NCBI RefSeq assembly: GCF_003265705.1
Contig: NW_020312827.1
Span: forward strand, 22,336,774-22,400,773
Source of the DNA: Callorhinus ursinus
Lineage: Eukaryota > Chordata > Mammalia > Carnivora > Otariidae
Length of the DNA: 64,000 nt
Direction of reading: 5' to 3'
The notes beneath the pieces were generated by a model that worked only from the letters and a program-made list of their open reading frames with translations, was not told the DNA's origin and ran no database searches. This document shows positions 44,625 to 57,265 of this stretch, one piece after another. Both the position numbers and the translations under genes were made by a program. Every line of letters starts with the position of its first letter. Position 1 is the stretch's first letter.

Positions 44625-45265
44625 GGATTCCTGTAGTAGCTTCCTCAGCATGTCCTTTCTTCCACTTTGACACTTTGGAGCATAATTAGCACCCAGCTGC
44701 CAAGATGGTTCTTTTAAAAAAAAATGTCAATAAGATTACTTAAATCCAAAGACCTTTTGTTCTGCTGTAAGGCTATACATGGGTAGGGCCCCGGGTATCT
44801 CTCAGATCTCATTTTACCCCCTACTGCTGGCTCACTGTATTCTAGCCACCAACTTCCTTGCCGTTCCTCCAATAAGCCAAGTGCATTCCTGTTTCAGTGA
44901 TTACACCTGCTATCCCCTCAGCCTGGAATGTTCTTCCTGGACATTCTTATGACTTGTTCCCTCTCCTCATTTAGGCACCTATTTCAATGTCACTTCCAAA
45001 GAGAAGTCTTCTCTGACCATTCCATCCAAAATGGCGTCCCAGCATACTCTCCATTTCTTCACCCTGTTTTATTTTTCTTCATAGCACTCATCACCACTTG
45101 CAAGTATATACTTTATTTCCTGATGGGCTTAATGTCAGCATCCCTAACTAGGAGGCCATTTCTGCAAAAGCAAGGAATTTGCATTGCTTCTGCCCCATCC
45201 CTTGAGTCCTCACACAGGGCCCAGGACATAGTAGGCACTCAGTAAATATGAATGAATGAATGACT
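44625..45265 (+). repeat. L2 LINE 3' end
   Basis: A classic L2 3' end: 'ctcagcctggaatgttcttcc', 'caatgtcacttccaaagagaag', 'tctctgaccattccatcc', 'ttatttttcttcatagcactcatcacca' in two parts, 'ccaggacatagtaggcactc' and 'atgaatgaatga'. The frame at 44928-45245 lies wholly inside it and is not a gene. Confidence 0.93.
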
Positions 45266-46484
45266 GCAGTCTTTTGCAATAGCATGTTGCTTTCAAGTTC
45301 ACATATTTTCTTTTTCTTTTTAAATTAGTACCTAAAACATTCCTAGAAGTATGGCCTCTCAGAGTCCAAGACAGGCACACGGTATTATTCACGTTTGGTT
45401 AGAAAAAGAGAGAGAGAGAGATACAGTGAGTTGAAGAGATTAATTCAAACCCTCACATCTCTTAAATTTCTCTGGCAGCATTTGAACTCCAGCAGGAAGA
45501 CTCTTTTACTGCACAAGGAAATCTGAAGACGACTGAAAGCATCGGGACATTAAGTCCAACTGAGATTGGGACTTGTCCCTAAGAGCCATGTTGGATGTTT
45601 CTCTAACAACTCCCAGCATCAGGAATGGAGAGAAGAGAAAGCTGAAAAAGACCAGAGGGCCTCATTTGTGAGAAGAAGGAAACAAATGGGCCTATCTTCT
45701 CCACCCCCTTTTTGCTCCCCTCCTTAATTCCAATTAGGCCATAAACTATTGCCTGGGGACTCATTATCCCAGCCTTCCAAGGCCTCTGTCCACTGGTGGG
45801 AAGAAGGACTCCACCCACTACATCATCTTAATCAGCAACGTAGAAAACAGTGTCACATAAAACAGCGGCAGACCTGAACAAGTGCAGTAATTGCAATAGT
45901 GCTGCTAACGAACCATTCTGCTCCACTTCTGCATAAGTAGGAAGGCGTTTATGACAGGCAACTTTGGCACTTAAAACATTAAAAAGGAAAAGTAGCAGAA
46001 TGTGCCATACCAGGAGCCCTACAGTTGCGGAATGGAGAGGAGGTGGAGACAAAGAAGGCTAAACCCAAAGAAAACAGGCTCTTTTCTTGATAGAGTCTCT
46101 CCCACCCCCCACCCCAAGTTTTTTTTTTTTTCTTTCCCCTCCTGGAAAACAAGTAGCCAAGGGGATAATTTAGCAACCAGGCTTTTGCAAAGGTAGCTGC
46201 TGTGTGCTTAAATTACCAGAGAAATGCTTTCAATTGCTCCCCTTTAGAATGAAAGCATTACATGGTATTTTCCCAGGATTGGAGCTTTGCACACAGCAGG
46301 AGGGTGCCCCGGAGTGCTGGGAAAGCAGGATGGGGATGAGGGATGGATGGCTGGTAAGGAGAAAACTCTAGTTTATCTAGTTGGGATGTTAGAGAACAAA
46401 GACTGGTCATTATACATGTAAGGAAGGCACCGCACTTAGTACCCCCAAGAAGGTCTCCTGGCAAAACAAATCCTTCTAGTCAAC
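45266..46484. other. Non-coding, nothing recognised
   Basis: About 1.2 kb. A (GA)n run lies at about 45408-45421 and a T-run at 46118-46130. Overlapping frames on both strands around 45979-46196 argue against coding. Confidence 0.5.
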
Positions 46485-47030
46485 AGCAAACATTTAGTGG
46501 GCCCCTACTATGTGCCAAACACTTGGATGGATGCTGGAAACACGGAATTAAATAATAAATAAAGTCTGCACTCACAAGGATTTCAAAATCTATTAAGGGA
46601 GGCAGTCCAAATGATTAGAATCCAGCATAGATTAGTAATGACTGTGAGTACCGAGTAAGAGAAAACCCAGAGGAAGGAATACTTGAGTCTGTTCAGAGAA
46701 AGTTTCCCAGAACACAGCAAGCATTCCCATAAATGTTTCTGAAATGAGACAATCAATAAAACAATAGATAATCAACGCATTTAAAAGGGAGGTGCCACTG
46801 GAGGAGAGAATCAATAAAACAATAGCTCAATCAATCCACTTATAAGGGAGGTGCCGTGAGAGTCTGGTCTTGAAGGAGCGGTAGAAATTCACTAGACACT
46901 CTCAGCGGAGGAAATAGCACATACAAATGTGTGTAAGCTCGACAGTGCAGGGCATGCCGAGGGGCCAGGAAGAACTGGATGTGGCCTGGAGACACTGGTG
47001 CAAACTGGTGAGCAGCAGAAAATGAGACTG
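46485..47030 (-). repeat. L2 LINE fragment, antisense, with internal tandem duplication
   Basis: 'aacatttagtgggcccctactatgtgcca' in parts, 'agtctgcactcacaaggatttc' and 'agtctggtcttgaagg' with 'acaaatgtgtgtaagctc' match the reverse complement of L2. A 58-59-bp diverged duplication at 46746-46860 sits inside it. Confidence 0.7.
46746..46860. repeat. Two-copy 58-59-bp tandem duplication
   Basis: The anchor aatcaataaaacaatag is exact at 46751-46767 and 46809-46825. The anchor gggaggtgcc is exact at 46787-46796 and 46846-46855. The sequence between the anchors has diverged. Confidence 0.95.
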
Positions 47031-47442
47031 GTAAATTAGAAGTGCACACCAATTTCTAAGTAGAAATTTGGTATGACCAAGACTACAAAGAAAACTAAAA
47101 CCAAAGCCAAGCAAACCAGTTAGAACCCTTTCATTATAGAAGAGATAAGAAACAATGAGCCCTGGAATCAAGGTCTCCTTCAGCAACGCAATTCCGAGAT
47201 CTGATGATTCTTGTAGCCTTAACACATGCCCACCCATGTGGAGTAAACATAGTTGAAGGCAGCTATGCAGATAGGCAACAAAAGCGAAAGCATGTGTCAC
47301 TATGAAATATACACATGCTCTCCCATCTAACCAGCAGATCTCCTTATCTGAGAATGTAAAGGAGTGCCAGTATCTGCTTGAATCAAATCCAGTCAAAATG
47401 CCTCAATAACAACAAAAACAAAGCAACTAAACTGTGTAGTAC

Positions 47443-47444
<2 letters not shown>
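47031..47444. other. Non-coding
   Basis: No repeat was recognised. The minus-strand frame 46902-47396 (164 codons) spans this region and the L2 end. It is the longest non-L1 frame in the window but has no domain and no supporting signal. Confidence 0.5.

Positions 47445-47480
<36 letters not shown>
47445..47480 (+). repeat. (AC)n microsatellite
   Basis: A pure AC run of about 16 units ends in 'acgcac'. Confidence 0.97.
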
Positions 47481-47481
<1 letters not shown>

Positions 47482-48959
47482 TTAGAAGAATTCATTCTTG
47501 GTGATTTTTTTACACCTTGAGCAGGGGGACACATGTTCTTTGATATGCCTTGATAGAGAACCAGACAGGATGAGAGACAAAGACCAGTACTTTGATAGTG
47601 TAAAAACCACTCTTGCAAAATGCACTTAAATCACCATTTCAGCACCTCCTAAATATTAAGGGTGTTGAGAAATTAAAGGCAACTCTCCTAAAAACTGTCA
47701 TGCATTTTTCAATGCAGAGTTGCCTGTAAAGAAAATTTCTATACTACATTTTTGAAGTTCAAATTTGAAAATATTGGTTGTAATAGTAACCAGAGAAAGT
47801 CTGAGGTGGATCCTTCTAATTTGTCTGGTCTAGTTTAATACAGGCTTTCTCAGTCTAATAGTAGCCAAACTACAGCCTCTGTATGCTAGAAGTAGCATTC
47901 CTGTTTATAGGAAAATTCCAGCCAAGCAAGGGAACCAAATTGTGGAGCAGGGGCCAGATGGTCCTATGTCTTAGCAAGTCTATAGAGAGGTGAGGAATAC
48001 AAACAACCTATATATTCTGCTCATAAGCACAGGGCATGGTTCAGTGCATTCTCAATACACATGTGCAGATAAGAATAATACAAAGAAATCTCATTTACAT
48101 GTCCCCACGTACACAAAGTATTTGCTAATATACAAGCTTAACACACAGCATTCTAAGCTCCTACAGCAAGCACATTATAAGGCTTTCAGTATCTGTGACA
48201 TTCACAGTATCTGTGATATTTCATTACCCGTGGCACTGCCCTTGTCTTCCCCAAAATGCATCTATAAAGAGAATAGTCAATGAGCCAGCCACACCAGGTG
48301 AGATAGAACTGAGTGTGTGTTTTTTGGGGGGAAAAGATTAGGATACCATACTCGTTTAGCCAAAAGTGACATTTAATTCTCTAAGCAAATCATTGCATGA
48401 GCCACCGAATTGCTTTGGCACCTGACTCATTTGAAAACGAAGGGAGATTTATGTGACTTATTTCATATTTGTTTCATTCCACTCCTAGTGATCAAACATG
48501 AGTTTCTTAATCTTTCTAGAAAAGGTTAAACAGGAAAGTGAAATACCACCTTAATTGGAAAAACAGAAGGGCCTCTGTCAAAGTATGCAAGTTGTTAGGG
48601 TATTCTTTTCCCTTCTCTCTTCCCTGCTTTCTCCCCTGGAGCTCCCATCTGCTGTCACTGGCCTGGGGTTCTCATTTCTGTGAGATTGGATCGCACCCCT
48701 TTATTGCTACCCCTTACTTCCTTCATCAGTGTCAGTGTTGCTCTTCTAATTCCCTCATGGCATTGCGTAAAATCAGCAACCCAGCACCACACAAACAGCC
48801 CAAAATTCGGTAGCCATCCAAATGAGGCAGCTTACCAACTATATCTGCTTATGGGCATTTTAACAAATGTGAGGTACGTACAAAATAGGTCTACGGAATG
48901 AATGAAGCATCTATTTTGCAGCCTTCTGAGTTCAAAATTTTGGTCTTTTCTTTCCTTCT
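47481..48959. other. Non-coding, nothing recognised
   Basis: About 1.5 kb. Frames 47990-48283, 48538-48813 and 48680-48901 (+) lack domains, and two of them overlap. The pyrimidine-rich part after 48600 could be an eroded upstream part of the following L2. Confidence 0.45.
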
Positions 48960-49350
48960 TTTCTTTCTTCAGCCCCCACATGGAATCACATACCACATCG
49001 TGGTGGCCCTTATAAAATTTCTCTCAAATCAGATTCTTCTACCATTGCATCTCCTTACTCACTTCTCAGGCTCCTGTCATCTCCCATCTAGCTAACAATG
49101 CTGGCAGGTCCAGGCCTGTATGTCTTTTTGACACAATGCCTCCATATTAATTTATTAAAAATCTCCTTTGATCATGTGAACTCAATGTTTAAAACCATCA
49201 ATCACTCCCCATTACCTAGAGGACAACATTCAAATGATCTAACCTGGCTCTGCATAATTGGGCTTCATATGACCTTCCCAGACTCATCTCTCACTGTAAG
49301 CAGCTCTCGGACAGATCTCATACTTTCTCACTTCCATGTTCTTACCTAAC
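48960..49350 (+). repeat. L2 LINE fragment
   Basis: 'aaaaccatcaatcactcccc', 'cctagaggacaacattcaaat' and 'aacctggctctgcataattggg' with 'ccagactcatctctcac' correspond to the L2 region just upstream of its 3' end. It stops where a hAT fragment begins. Confidence 0.75.
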
Positions 49351-49355
49351 TAAGA

Positions 49356-49523
49356 ATTGGCAAACATGGCCCACAGCCAGATCCTGTTTTGATAAATAAA
49401 GTTTTATTAGAACAGAGCCATGCCCATTTGTGTACATATTGTTTATGGCTGCTTCATGTTACAACAGTTAGACAGAGAACATATGGCTTGCACAGCCCAG
49501 GGCCAGATTCATGGGTTTGCAAC
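49356..49523 (+). mobile_element. hAT-type DNA transposon fragment (Charlie-like)
   Basis: 'attggcaaacatggcccac', 'ataaataaagttttattagaac', 'agccatgcccatttgtg', 'atggctgcttcatg', and an end with 'gggccagattcatgggtttgc' match a common non-autonomous hAT element with 'ggcaaac' inverted at its ends. The subfamily was not assigned. Confidence 0.7.
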
Positions 49524-49610
49524 GTATATAGTCACACACGGCCCCACTCAATCTTCACTTGGTTCCCTTGTTCTTGTCTTGAAATTCTTAATAATTTTGC
49601 ACTTGGCTTT

Positions 49611-49823
49611 TCTTTTTTTAAGATTTTATTTTTATTTATTTGAGAGAGAGAGAACACACATGAGTGGGGGGAGGGGCAGAGGGGAAAGGAAAGAGAGAAT
49701 CCTAAGTAGACTCCCCGCTGAGCACAGAGCGCAAGGTAGGGCTTGATCCCATGACCCTGCGATCATGACCTGAGCCAAAATGAAGAGTCAGACATACAAC
49801 CAACTGAGCCACCCAGACGCCCC
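49611..49823 (-). mobile_element. Can-SINE, antisense
   Basis: The tail 'aagattttatttttatttattt', the purine-rich body and the end 'gagccacccagacgcccc' are clear. The duplication tttgcacttg occurs at 49596-49605 and 49824-49833, with looser similarity beyond. Confidence 0.95.
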
Positions 49824-49833
49824 TTTGCACTTG

Positions 49834-51164
49834 TGTTTTTTAAAGTGAAATCTAATGAGACAAGTTGACATGTGCAAGTGCAAAAGAGGTATACACAATG
49901 TGCATGTCCACCGTTTCTTGCCACCCCATTCCCAAAAAGCATGCATGCTGCCCCATGAGTTCAGGATTCTGGTAGGCAGGCCTATGATGCGCATTCAGTA
50001 TAACTCTAAGTGAGCATAAAGCAAGGTTACTATCTAATACAGAGTAAGCCAGGACACAGACCGCCCTCAGAGATAATGTTTTCAGTTGGAAACACAACTT
50101 GCTTCAAACACAGAAAGACTACAGTGGCATTCTAAGACAGAGAGATGACCAATGCAACCTATCATATCTGTGCTTTCTAATCTACATTACTTCCATGAAT
50201 TGGCCAAACCCCCCCCAGGATGAAAACTGTGACAAAGAGGGGAAGGGAAAGATAAACAGCCCACAGTTTCTTTTTCTTTTCAATCTTTCTTATTCGTTGG
50301 TAAGCCAAAGGTACTGAGTGTTCATAGAATGTGTATCAAGAAATGAAATAAAAAGTTGAGTTAATCTGTGCAGTGTTTCTACTTTTCTGGTGAGAACAAA
50401 ACAAATATGGACTGCATGAGCTATGAAATAGGAAATGTTTCTTATTTTAGTAATTCTACATATGAGTTAAAAGCTCTTATATTTGCAGTTAAAACTGACA
50501 TTTCACATATAAAGATGGATGGCAAAATCCATGCTAATAATATAAAATTTAAAATTTTCTTTACCTAGAATGACATTAAGTAGAAAATATAAAATACCAT
50601 AACAAATTGAAGGAGCCAAGACCATGGGAAGAAGGAAAAAAGCTTTCGATTTTGGTGCCTTTAATGGCACTTTATCGTTGCTTTTTGCCCAGAAGCCCAC
50701 ATTTTCATTTTGTATTGTGTCTACTAATTAAGTAACCAGCTCTGAAAAAGCCTAAAATATTTAGTTCCTTTACTGAAAATGTTTTGCCATTGGTCCTAAT
50801 GTGATACTTTGATAGGCCTTCCTACTTCCTTTCTGCCCATAAGAACACACTTTTCTTCAAGTCCCAATTGAAACCTCAGCTCCCTCTTAAAATCTTTTAA
50901 CGTTCACCACTGGTATTAAAGTAAGTTCTCTTACAAGTTTTATTTGTGTACTTCATTTGAGAAGTAAGCATGCTCATGTTTGTGATACCTGTTGTTGCTG
51001 CTAAATGTAATAAAGCGTTGTTAATTATTATCTTTCCTGATTATTTCTGCCTCTAGTTTGTAGGCCATTCAAGAAAAGCAACCATAAATAAGGGAAAGAT
51101 GAGAAGAGAAAACAAACTGTGCCAATGCTCTTAGGAAAAAGTTAAAGCCATTGTCAGTAAAGAT
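49834..51164. other. Non-coding, possible eroded L2
   Basis: The part 50790-51040 ('cttcaagtcccaattgaaacctcagctccc') faintly recalls an L2 3' end. Elsewhere nothing was recognised. Two minus-strand frames at 49788-50097 overlap each other. Confidence 0.4.
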
Positions 51165-51540
51165 TTTTCTTATTTGTACATCTATGAACTCATTTGGGCA
51201 CCCATGGTACTGTGCTAGAGCCTGTGGTGTCCAGAGAAAGCCCCTGCCCTCCAAGCATATATGATCTAACAAAGACCACAAACATGTTCATATAATATAA
51301 TAATATATTAGGTATATGAGATTAATATAATAAGAAGTACAGAATAAAAGTGCGATGGGAATCAAAGAGCAGAGCAGACTTCATGGGGCAGAGATGGTGT
51401 CTAAACTGGGCTGAGAAGGAGGGTTTGGATCTTGGATGTGGAAAGAGCAGTGCAGGTGGAGGAAACTGGGCATGCAAAGGCTCAGGAGTCTGGATGCATG
51501 TGCTCAGGTGGGGATGTACTCATTCCCATGGGCCTCCCCC
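51165..51540 (-). repeat. L2 LINE fragment, antisense
   Basis: 'ggtactgtgctagagcctg', 'cccctgccctccaagcatat', 'ggtgtctaaactgggctgag', 'gaaagagcagtgcaggtgg' and 'gcatgcaaaggctcaggag' follow the reverse complement of L2. The frame 51350-51547 lies within it. Confidence 0.78.
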
Positions 51541-52539
51541 TTGCTAACACCAGTCCCTGCACAAGATGCTTCTGAGATAAGAAGATCCAGATGGCCATGA
51601 ATCTAGTCCCTGTGGTGTCAGGAAGGGAGGCAGGTTCTAAGAAAGCTTATACTCTCATCTCTCTACTTCTTATCCTTGAATCAAGAATCTATAAGGTGTT
51701 ACAGGGAAATGGTGAAAATCTATTTATAAGGGTACACCAAGAAGCCTCAAGCAAAGTAGTAAGTTCTTCCCAACTATAGCACTGCTGGGGGAGTTGCAAA
51801 TGCATAGTTTTATCTTCTGAGAATAAGGGACCTTTGAGAGACATCAAAGAAAAGACTGTTGAGCTTATAAAGCCTACTTCCCCTGACCTGTCATTCTGGG
51901 ACACATGGTGTGGGAAGAAGGAAGGAAAGAGGGAAAGAAAGGGGGAGAGAGGGAGGGAAGAAAAGCAAGGGAAAGTTGCTTCTAATTCTCCCTCTCAAGT
52001 TTAAGACTACATACTTTTTGCCTGCTTTTTGAAAAAGGGGTCCCACATTTTCATGATGATGGTGGATGGTGGGGTTGGGGGGAAGGGGGCTCAGAAAAAG
52101 GTACAGTCAGCAAGAGGACTTCCTTGGAAATCACGCAAAAAGCATGTACCAGTGCAGGACATTAAAAAACAATTACTTCTCTCTTCTTCCTTTTAAAATT
52201 CTCTGCCCATGGATAAAACCAAGAAGACACACGATCAGGTAAATAAGCGCCATCTGACAGAGTTCTATGATCTGGCTTCGAACATCTCCATATAGCTTTA
52301 TCTCAAGGCAAACATGGCTCTTTTATACTCATTTCAAAGAGGAGTTTCTGGGCACCTGGAGGAAGTATGAGGATGAAAGAGACAGAAATGGACCAGGGTC
52401 AGAGTTCCCTAGTATTTTCTCTCTTTATCCCAATTGTGATTTCCTGAGAAAGTACAAAGGTTTTCTGTTTCTTAAATCTGAAAGAACAAGTAGGCCAGAG
52501 GACGGGAGAGACTGTGGCATAGCATAAAGGGGGAAAGCC
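51541..52539. other. Non-coding with polypurine and G-rich tracts
   Basis: A GGAAA/GGGA polypurine tract lies at about 51915-51975 and a G-rich patch with runs at 52071-52089. No repeat family or gene was recognised. Confidence 0.5.
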
Positions 52540-52735
52540 CTTAGAGCCAGATGTCTCTGAACTGAAACTCATCCAAGTTTCATCCAAGGAAACCTGCGTT
52601 TCCTTACTGTATAATGTGGATAATAATACCTACCCTCATAATGTTGTCATGGGGGTTAAACAATAATATACAGAGTCATAATCTAGCCCAGCGCCAGACA
52701 CATTGTTGGTACCCAATAAGCAGTGCCGTTAATGT
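52540..52735 (+). repeat. MIR SINE
   Basis: 'tgtataatgtggataataatacc', 'cctcataatgttgtcatggggg' and 'cagcgccagacacattgttgg' with 'acccaataagcag' follow MIR to its end. Confidence 0.8.
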
Positions 52736-53330
52736 GATTTAGGGATATGGACTGGGGACTCACTTATGCACTGGGGTCTCTGAGAAGGAAGGGATGAAAT
52801 TCAGCACCCTGTGGCCTCCATTCCCCATCTGAAATACATTAGCATCACTTCCAGGTCTTAAATTATGTAAAACACATCCCTGTGGTGCAAATACTAAGCA
52901 AATGGTAATGATGTCACTTTGGCAAAGAATGTAAATATCAATGCAAATGGACAGCACTTGGGAAGGCAGCTGCTTTTATCTCATCACTGCAGCAATCCCC
53001 TCCAGGAGATTTAGACATCAAAACCACAATGGGAGCAGGCACACAGAGACCCTTCTCTCTGTCATTCCAGCAAGGGTAGCTCTTCTCCCTTTTGGATCTT
53101 CTCCCTTTTTATGCATCTCAAAGAGAAGTCATATTTCACAATAACCCTGTCCTCTCACAGACAAGATAGAATTGTGCACTCAGACAAGTCAGAGTGTGAG
53201 CACAGCCTATATGCAAGGTGCCACATCTAAGTGGCAGGCAGCTTCCAGCCCTGCATGTTGATTCTCGGAAACACCTTTGGGGAATGGTTGACAGCTGCAG
53301 TCTTGACAAGAAGAGAAGGAGACGTTCTTG

Positions 53331-53331
<1 letters not shown>
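52736..53331. other. Non-coding, nothing recognised
   Basis: About 600 bp. A short direct repeat 'cttctcccttttt' occurs twice near 53086-53110. Otherwise nothing. Confidence 0.5.

Positions 53332-53372
<41 letters not shown>
53332..53372 (+). repeat. (AC)n microsatellite
   Basis: A pure ACAC run of about 20 units. The overlapping frames around it on both strands are repeat artefacts. Confidence 0.97.
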
Positions 53373-53374
<2 letters not shown>

Positions 53375-56329
53375 CACCCGGGACAAAAATTCTTAGACTA
53401 TTTGTTTACAGATTGCTGCACAAAGCAACACAAATTGAAAATAGTCATCAGGGCACTAAATCACAGTGGGGATCAGCAAATAATTTAAATACCCGAGTCT
53501 TTACTTTCCTTTTTAAACACAATTATTTAAAAACACTTGTCTACCACCATTTGTATGATTTTTAGAATCTATCACCATTATTTCCAGACCCCCAAATAGT
53601 AAGCAACAAAGTCACTCCTAGAGCAAAATCAAACTGCAATACAAAATTGGAAAGGGCCAGCATGTGAGACAAGTGTGAACCCTCTGTCACCTTGTCAAGG
53701 CCAGCACGGCGCAGTGTTCTTAGCTTCCCGGCCTCAGAGCACTAGATTCACACTTCTCATTATCCTTGGCATCAGAACTCCAGGGCCAAGAAATCACAAC
53801 TCTCCAAGAGGTTAAGCAAATGCCATATGTTAAAGGAGAGAATAAAGCAATAAAATAGCTTATTCAAATCTTTCTTTTCCAAAGCTGCAGGAAAAAAAAG
53901 AAAAAGAAAAGCAGAAAAAAAGGAAATAAAGCAGGGAATGGGGCAGAGATGACAGAAGTAAAAAGTCAGAGATAAATGTATACAGACAAATACAGGCCTT
54001 AAGTTTCCATGAATAATTCAGGACTCACAGCACTGGATGCATTTAGACAAGGAAAGCATCTGGGGCTTAGAAAGGACAAGGACCTCTGACAACTCCTCAG
54101 AGATCCTCTGGAGCTATTTTTTCATCATACCCATACATATACACACAAATGCACATATATGCACATATGCACATATACATACAATACACACATCCCTATG
54201 ACATATATATACAGACCAATATAACAAAGTTTATGTTCCAAGCATTGAGTAAGGCTACTAGATTAGATGTTAGGAAATTCAACTTAGTAATCCACAGATG
54301 TTCTCTTTTACAGAGAAAATGACTTTTTTCCCCTTTGACCCATCCCACCCCAATGCTCACCACTCCAAATATGCCTGACCAGATCTACCTTTTCACACAT
54401 TCCGGATTGTTTTCTCCAACCAATGTTCTGACTTAACCCTAACTGCTAATCTCCAAATCTAGCATATATCCCAGAATCTTCCCTGTTCCGACTCCTGAGA
54501 AGCCAAGTAACATAACAAAACTCACAAACCTCTTTAACTGATCCATACATTTATGGTATATTACCTAGAACCTCTATGCCAAAATTATGTATCTAACTGA
54601 ACTGCTTATTTTCTCTTCCTGCAAACCTGTTTCTTTTCTTTTTGCAAACCTCTTCTGGCTGTTTCAAACCTGTTGATCAGTATTTGGAGTCCTTTAGGGA
54701 GAAATAATTGCTTTCCTGAAATTGAGTGTAAAGTCTGTGTCCATATATGCTTGTATTTAATTCAGTACTGTTATCTGATTTTCAAAAAAAGGCAAAAACC
54801 TCCCATGTCGGTTACCAAAACTAAAACTTTGGCGATATCATTTCCTTTTCTAGTCTGCTCTTCTTATGAGCCTGATTCTGGCTGCTTTAATTCCATAATA
54901 GTGACACAATCCCTGGTCAAGTTCTTTCTGGGGGGAAAAAAGTAAAGGGCACATAAGGCAAGAACCTTCACACTCAAGATTTGTCTCTTGGTTTGTTTTG
55001 AGAAATACCTAGTTCCACAGGCATCAAACAACTCTACATTCTTGGTACTTAACAAATATTTTCTGCATTAGCTAGCAATATAAATAATGCTATTAATTTA
55101 TCCCCATACTAGTGAAACAAACACCTCCATATGCAAGTACTTCTGAAGGGAGTAGGGCATGCCACTATTAGTATTATTGTATATAAAATATTAATAGCAA
55201 TGTAACCTTCTAAGGATAGTGCCACACAGGTCTAAGCTAATATCCCATTCCCCATTACCTCTGCTTTAGTTCAAATTGTTAGCAAGAGCTTCCTTGCACT
55301 GAATAATAGTTATCCTTTCTACTTCTAAGCATGGATTCCATTTCTACCCACTAAAGCCATACTGACCACAGCTAATTTCTCCTTCAAAATGACCATTTAG
55401 CATATGCATGACAACAGAGGACTTATCTGTCATCTGTCCCTTGCCATTCCCTTCTGCGTTCAAGGGCTTCTCATCAAAATACTGCCAAAGCTAGTGAAGG
55501 GATTTAAAAGGTTCTGTGAGTAAAATGATTTGTTTACTTCTTTGTGAGTTTATTTTACCGCTGAACTGCATAAATAAATAGCTACCTGGAATATGAAAAA
55601 AAGTAATGCTATATAATGTTGCTTAAAATCATGTCCCATACATGAATATTACCATTAAGACTTGATTCACTAAAGAAGAATAATTCTATAATTATTCCTA
55701 TAAATTACCTTCCATAATTTTACCACATATATATTTACCACACACATGTGTATATTATATATTAAATTTATTATGGTATAATATAATACACATTATAAAA
55801 CCTTTGAAATATGCCCAACTGCCTCCCAATTCAAAACTAAACAATTCAACTGAACTCAAGTATATAAAGGGAAAGAAAACTTTTGTCCCATTGTTAATAT
55901 CATCATGAAGAATAGAGGGTCCTTACTTTAAGAAATCTGCGCACTGAAATACAAGTTGTTCAGAAAAAAAAATGTTTCATTAAGTCATAATCCACATGAT
56001 CTGAGTTGCAACATGTGGAAGGAAAATGATTTTTAGTTAGGACTGGTTTTAAAATTTAAAATGAGTAAAAATACTCATTTTTTTACCTTCTTAAAAATAT
56101 ATATAAATAAAATGGTGCTGACTGGACCATAGCCATATATAAACAATGCTAAGGACAGCAATATGGGGAACTACAAAGCACAAAGAAAGGGAAACAATTT
56201 TTTTTTATATGACGAGAAATAAAACATACATGAGCATATGAAAAATTGCACTGGCATAAGGGACATCATCAACCTGGATGAAATCACAAAATCACTCAGA
56301 TACCATAGTTGGACACAAAGGTATACATC
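53373..56329. other. Long AT-rich non-coding stretch
   Basis: No gene or dispersed repeat was recognised. Simple sequence occurs at 53889-53925 (A/G-rich), 54128-54210 (CATATA-rich) and 55725-55800 (TA-rich). The interval 54290-54680 is pyrimidine-rich and could be an old element that I cannot name. Confidence 0.45.
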
Positions 56330-56440
56330 ATGCATTCATTTAATAAACATTAACTGAGTACTAACTAAGCAGCAAACACTGTGAGATAGGTATTAGAGTT
56401 CAAAAGTCAATAAAGGAATCATTCCTGACATTAAGCACCC
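56330..56440 (-). repeat. L2-like fragment, antisense
   Basis: 'cattcatttaataaacattaactgagtac' read in parts, with 'gcagcaaacactgtgagatagg', resembles the reverse complement of the L2 end. Confidence 0.55.
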
Positions 56441-57094
56441 AGCATACTGAATGGTGTTTAAAAAAAAAAAAATCCCTGCTTGTGGTTTACATATGACATA
56501 TTATGTTGATCTTCCAGATATAGATTTAAAACTGTACAAAATAGGCACTCTTCATGTGATGATTATGTTTTTGACAATACAGGAAGAATTTAGAAGGTTT
56601 GTAATGGCTGCATCATCTTATGCATATCATTTTACCTCTCCTCAATTTAGCTTATTGATTAACAATGCAGAGACCACAGCAGCAACTCATGAGGTTCTGG
56701 CCAGCACTAACATTTTAAAATCAAATTGCACAATAAAGTGGACATTCAGTGTAGAATGTCCACTGCTTATTTAGTCAACCAATATCATTTCTTACAAGGA
56801 AGAGTGTGTTGTGCATTTACTCATGGGTATTTGCATGTTTAATGGCCAGTGACTTACGCTTTCATAAATAGTATTTCATAGGCATATTGAACATGGAAAT
56901 TGGAAAACTGTGGTAATTAATTAGACATCTTGGGCAAAACCATAATTTTGTATATATTTGCCAAAGACCTGGATTTTTCAAATTTCATTGTTTGTTAATG
57001 TAGTCTTTAATTTTTTTCAGTATGGCTACGGCTTTATATTTTTACCTAACATCAGAAGGCATATATTATCCTGAAATTAAAAAAAAGCCAGCCA
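56441..57094. other. Non-coding with a perfect hairpin at 56737
   Basis: No repeat was recognised. The frame 56451-56774 (107 codons) begins at a poly(A) run and has no domain. It contains an 11-bp inverted repeat, listed separately. Confidence 0.5.
56737..56764. repeat. Perfect 11-bp inverted repeat with 6-base loop
   Basis: The arms agtggacattc (56737-56747) and gaatgtccact (56754-56764) flank the loop agtgta. Confidence 0.97.
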
Positions 57095-57265
57095 GGGGTA
57101 CCTGGGTGGCTCAGTCGGTTGAGCGGCTGCCTTCGGCTCAGGTCATGATCCCAGGGTCCTGGGATCGAGTCCCACATTGGGCTCCCTGCTTGGCAGAGAG
57201 CCTGCTTCTCCCTCTCCCTCTGTCTGCCGCTCTGCCTACTTGTGCTCTCTCTCTGTTAAAAAAAA
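57095..57265 (+). mobile_element. Can-SINE with perfect target-site duplication (young)
   Basis: It begins 'ggggtacctgggtggctcag', with the A box tggctcagtcg and 'gggatcgagtccc' B-box region intact. The CT-rich body ends in a pure A tail. The duplication of A-run plus 'agccagcca' occurs at 57079-57094 and 57266-57281. The frame 57022-57327 is read through this element and is not a gene. Confidence 0.96.

Noticed and set aside
44928..45245. 105-codon plus-strand frame
   Set aside because: It lies wholly within an L2 LINE 3' end, which is non-coding.
46902..47396. 164-codon minus-strand frame, longest outside L1
   Set aside because: Its C-terminal part is read through an antisense L2 fragment, there is no recognisable domain, and no splice or promoter context is visible.
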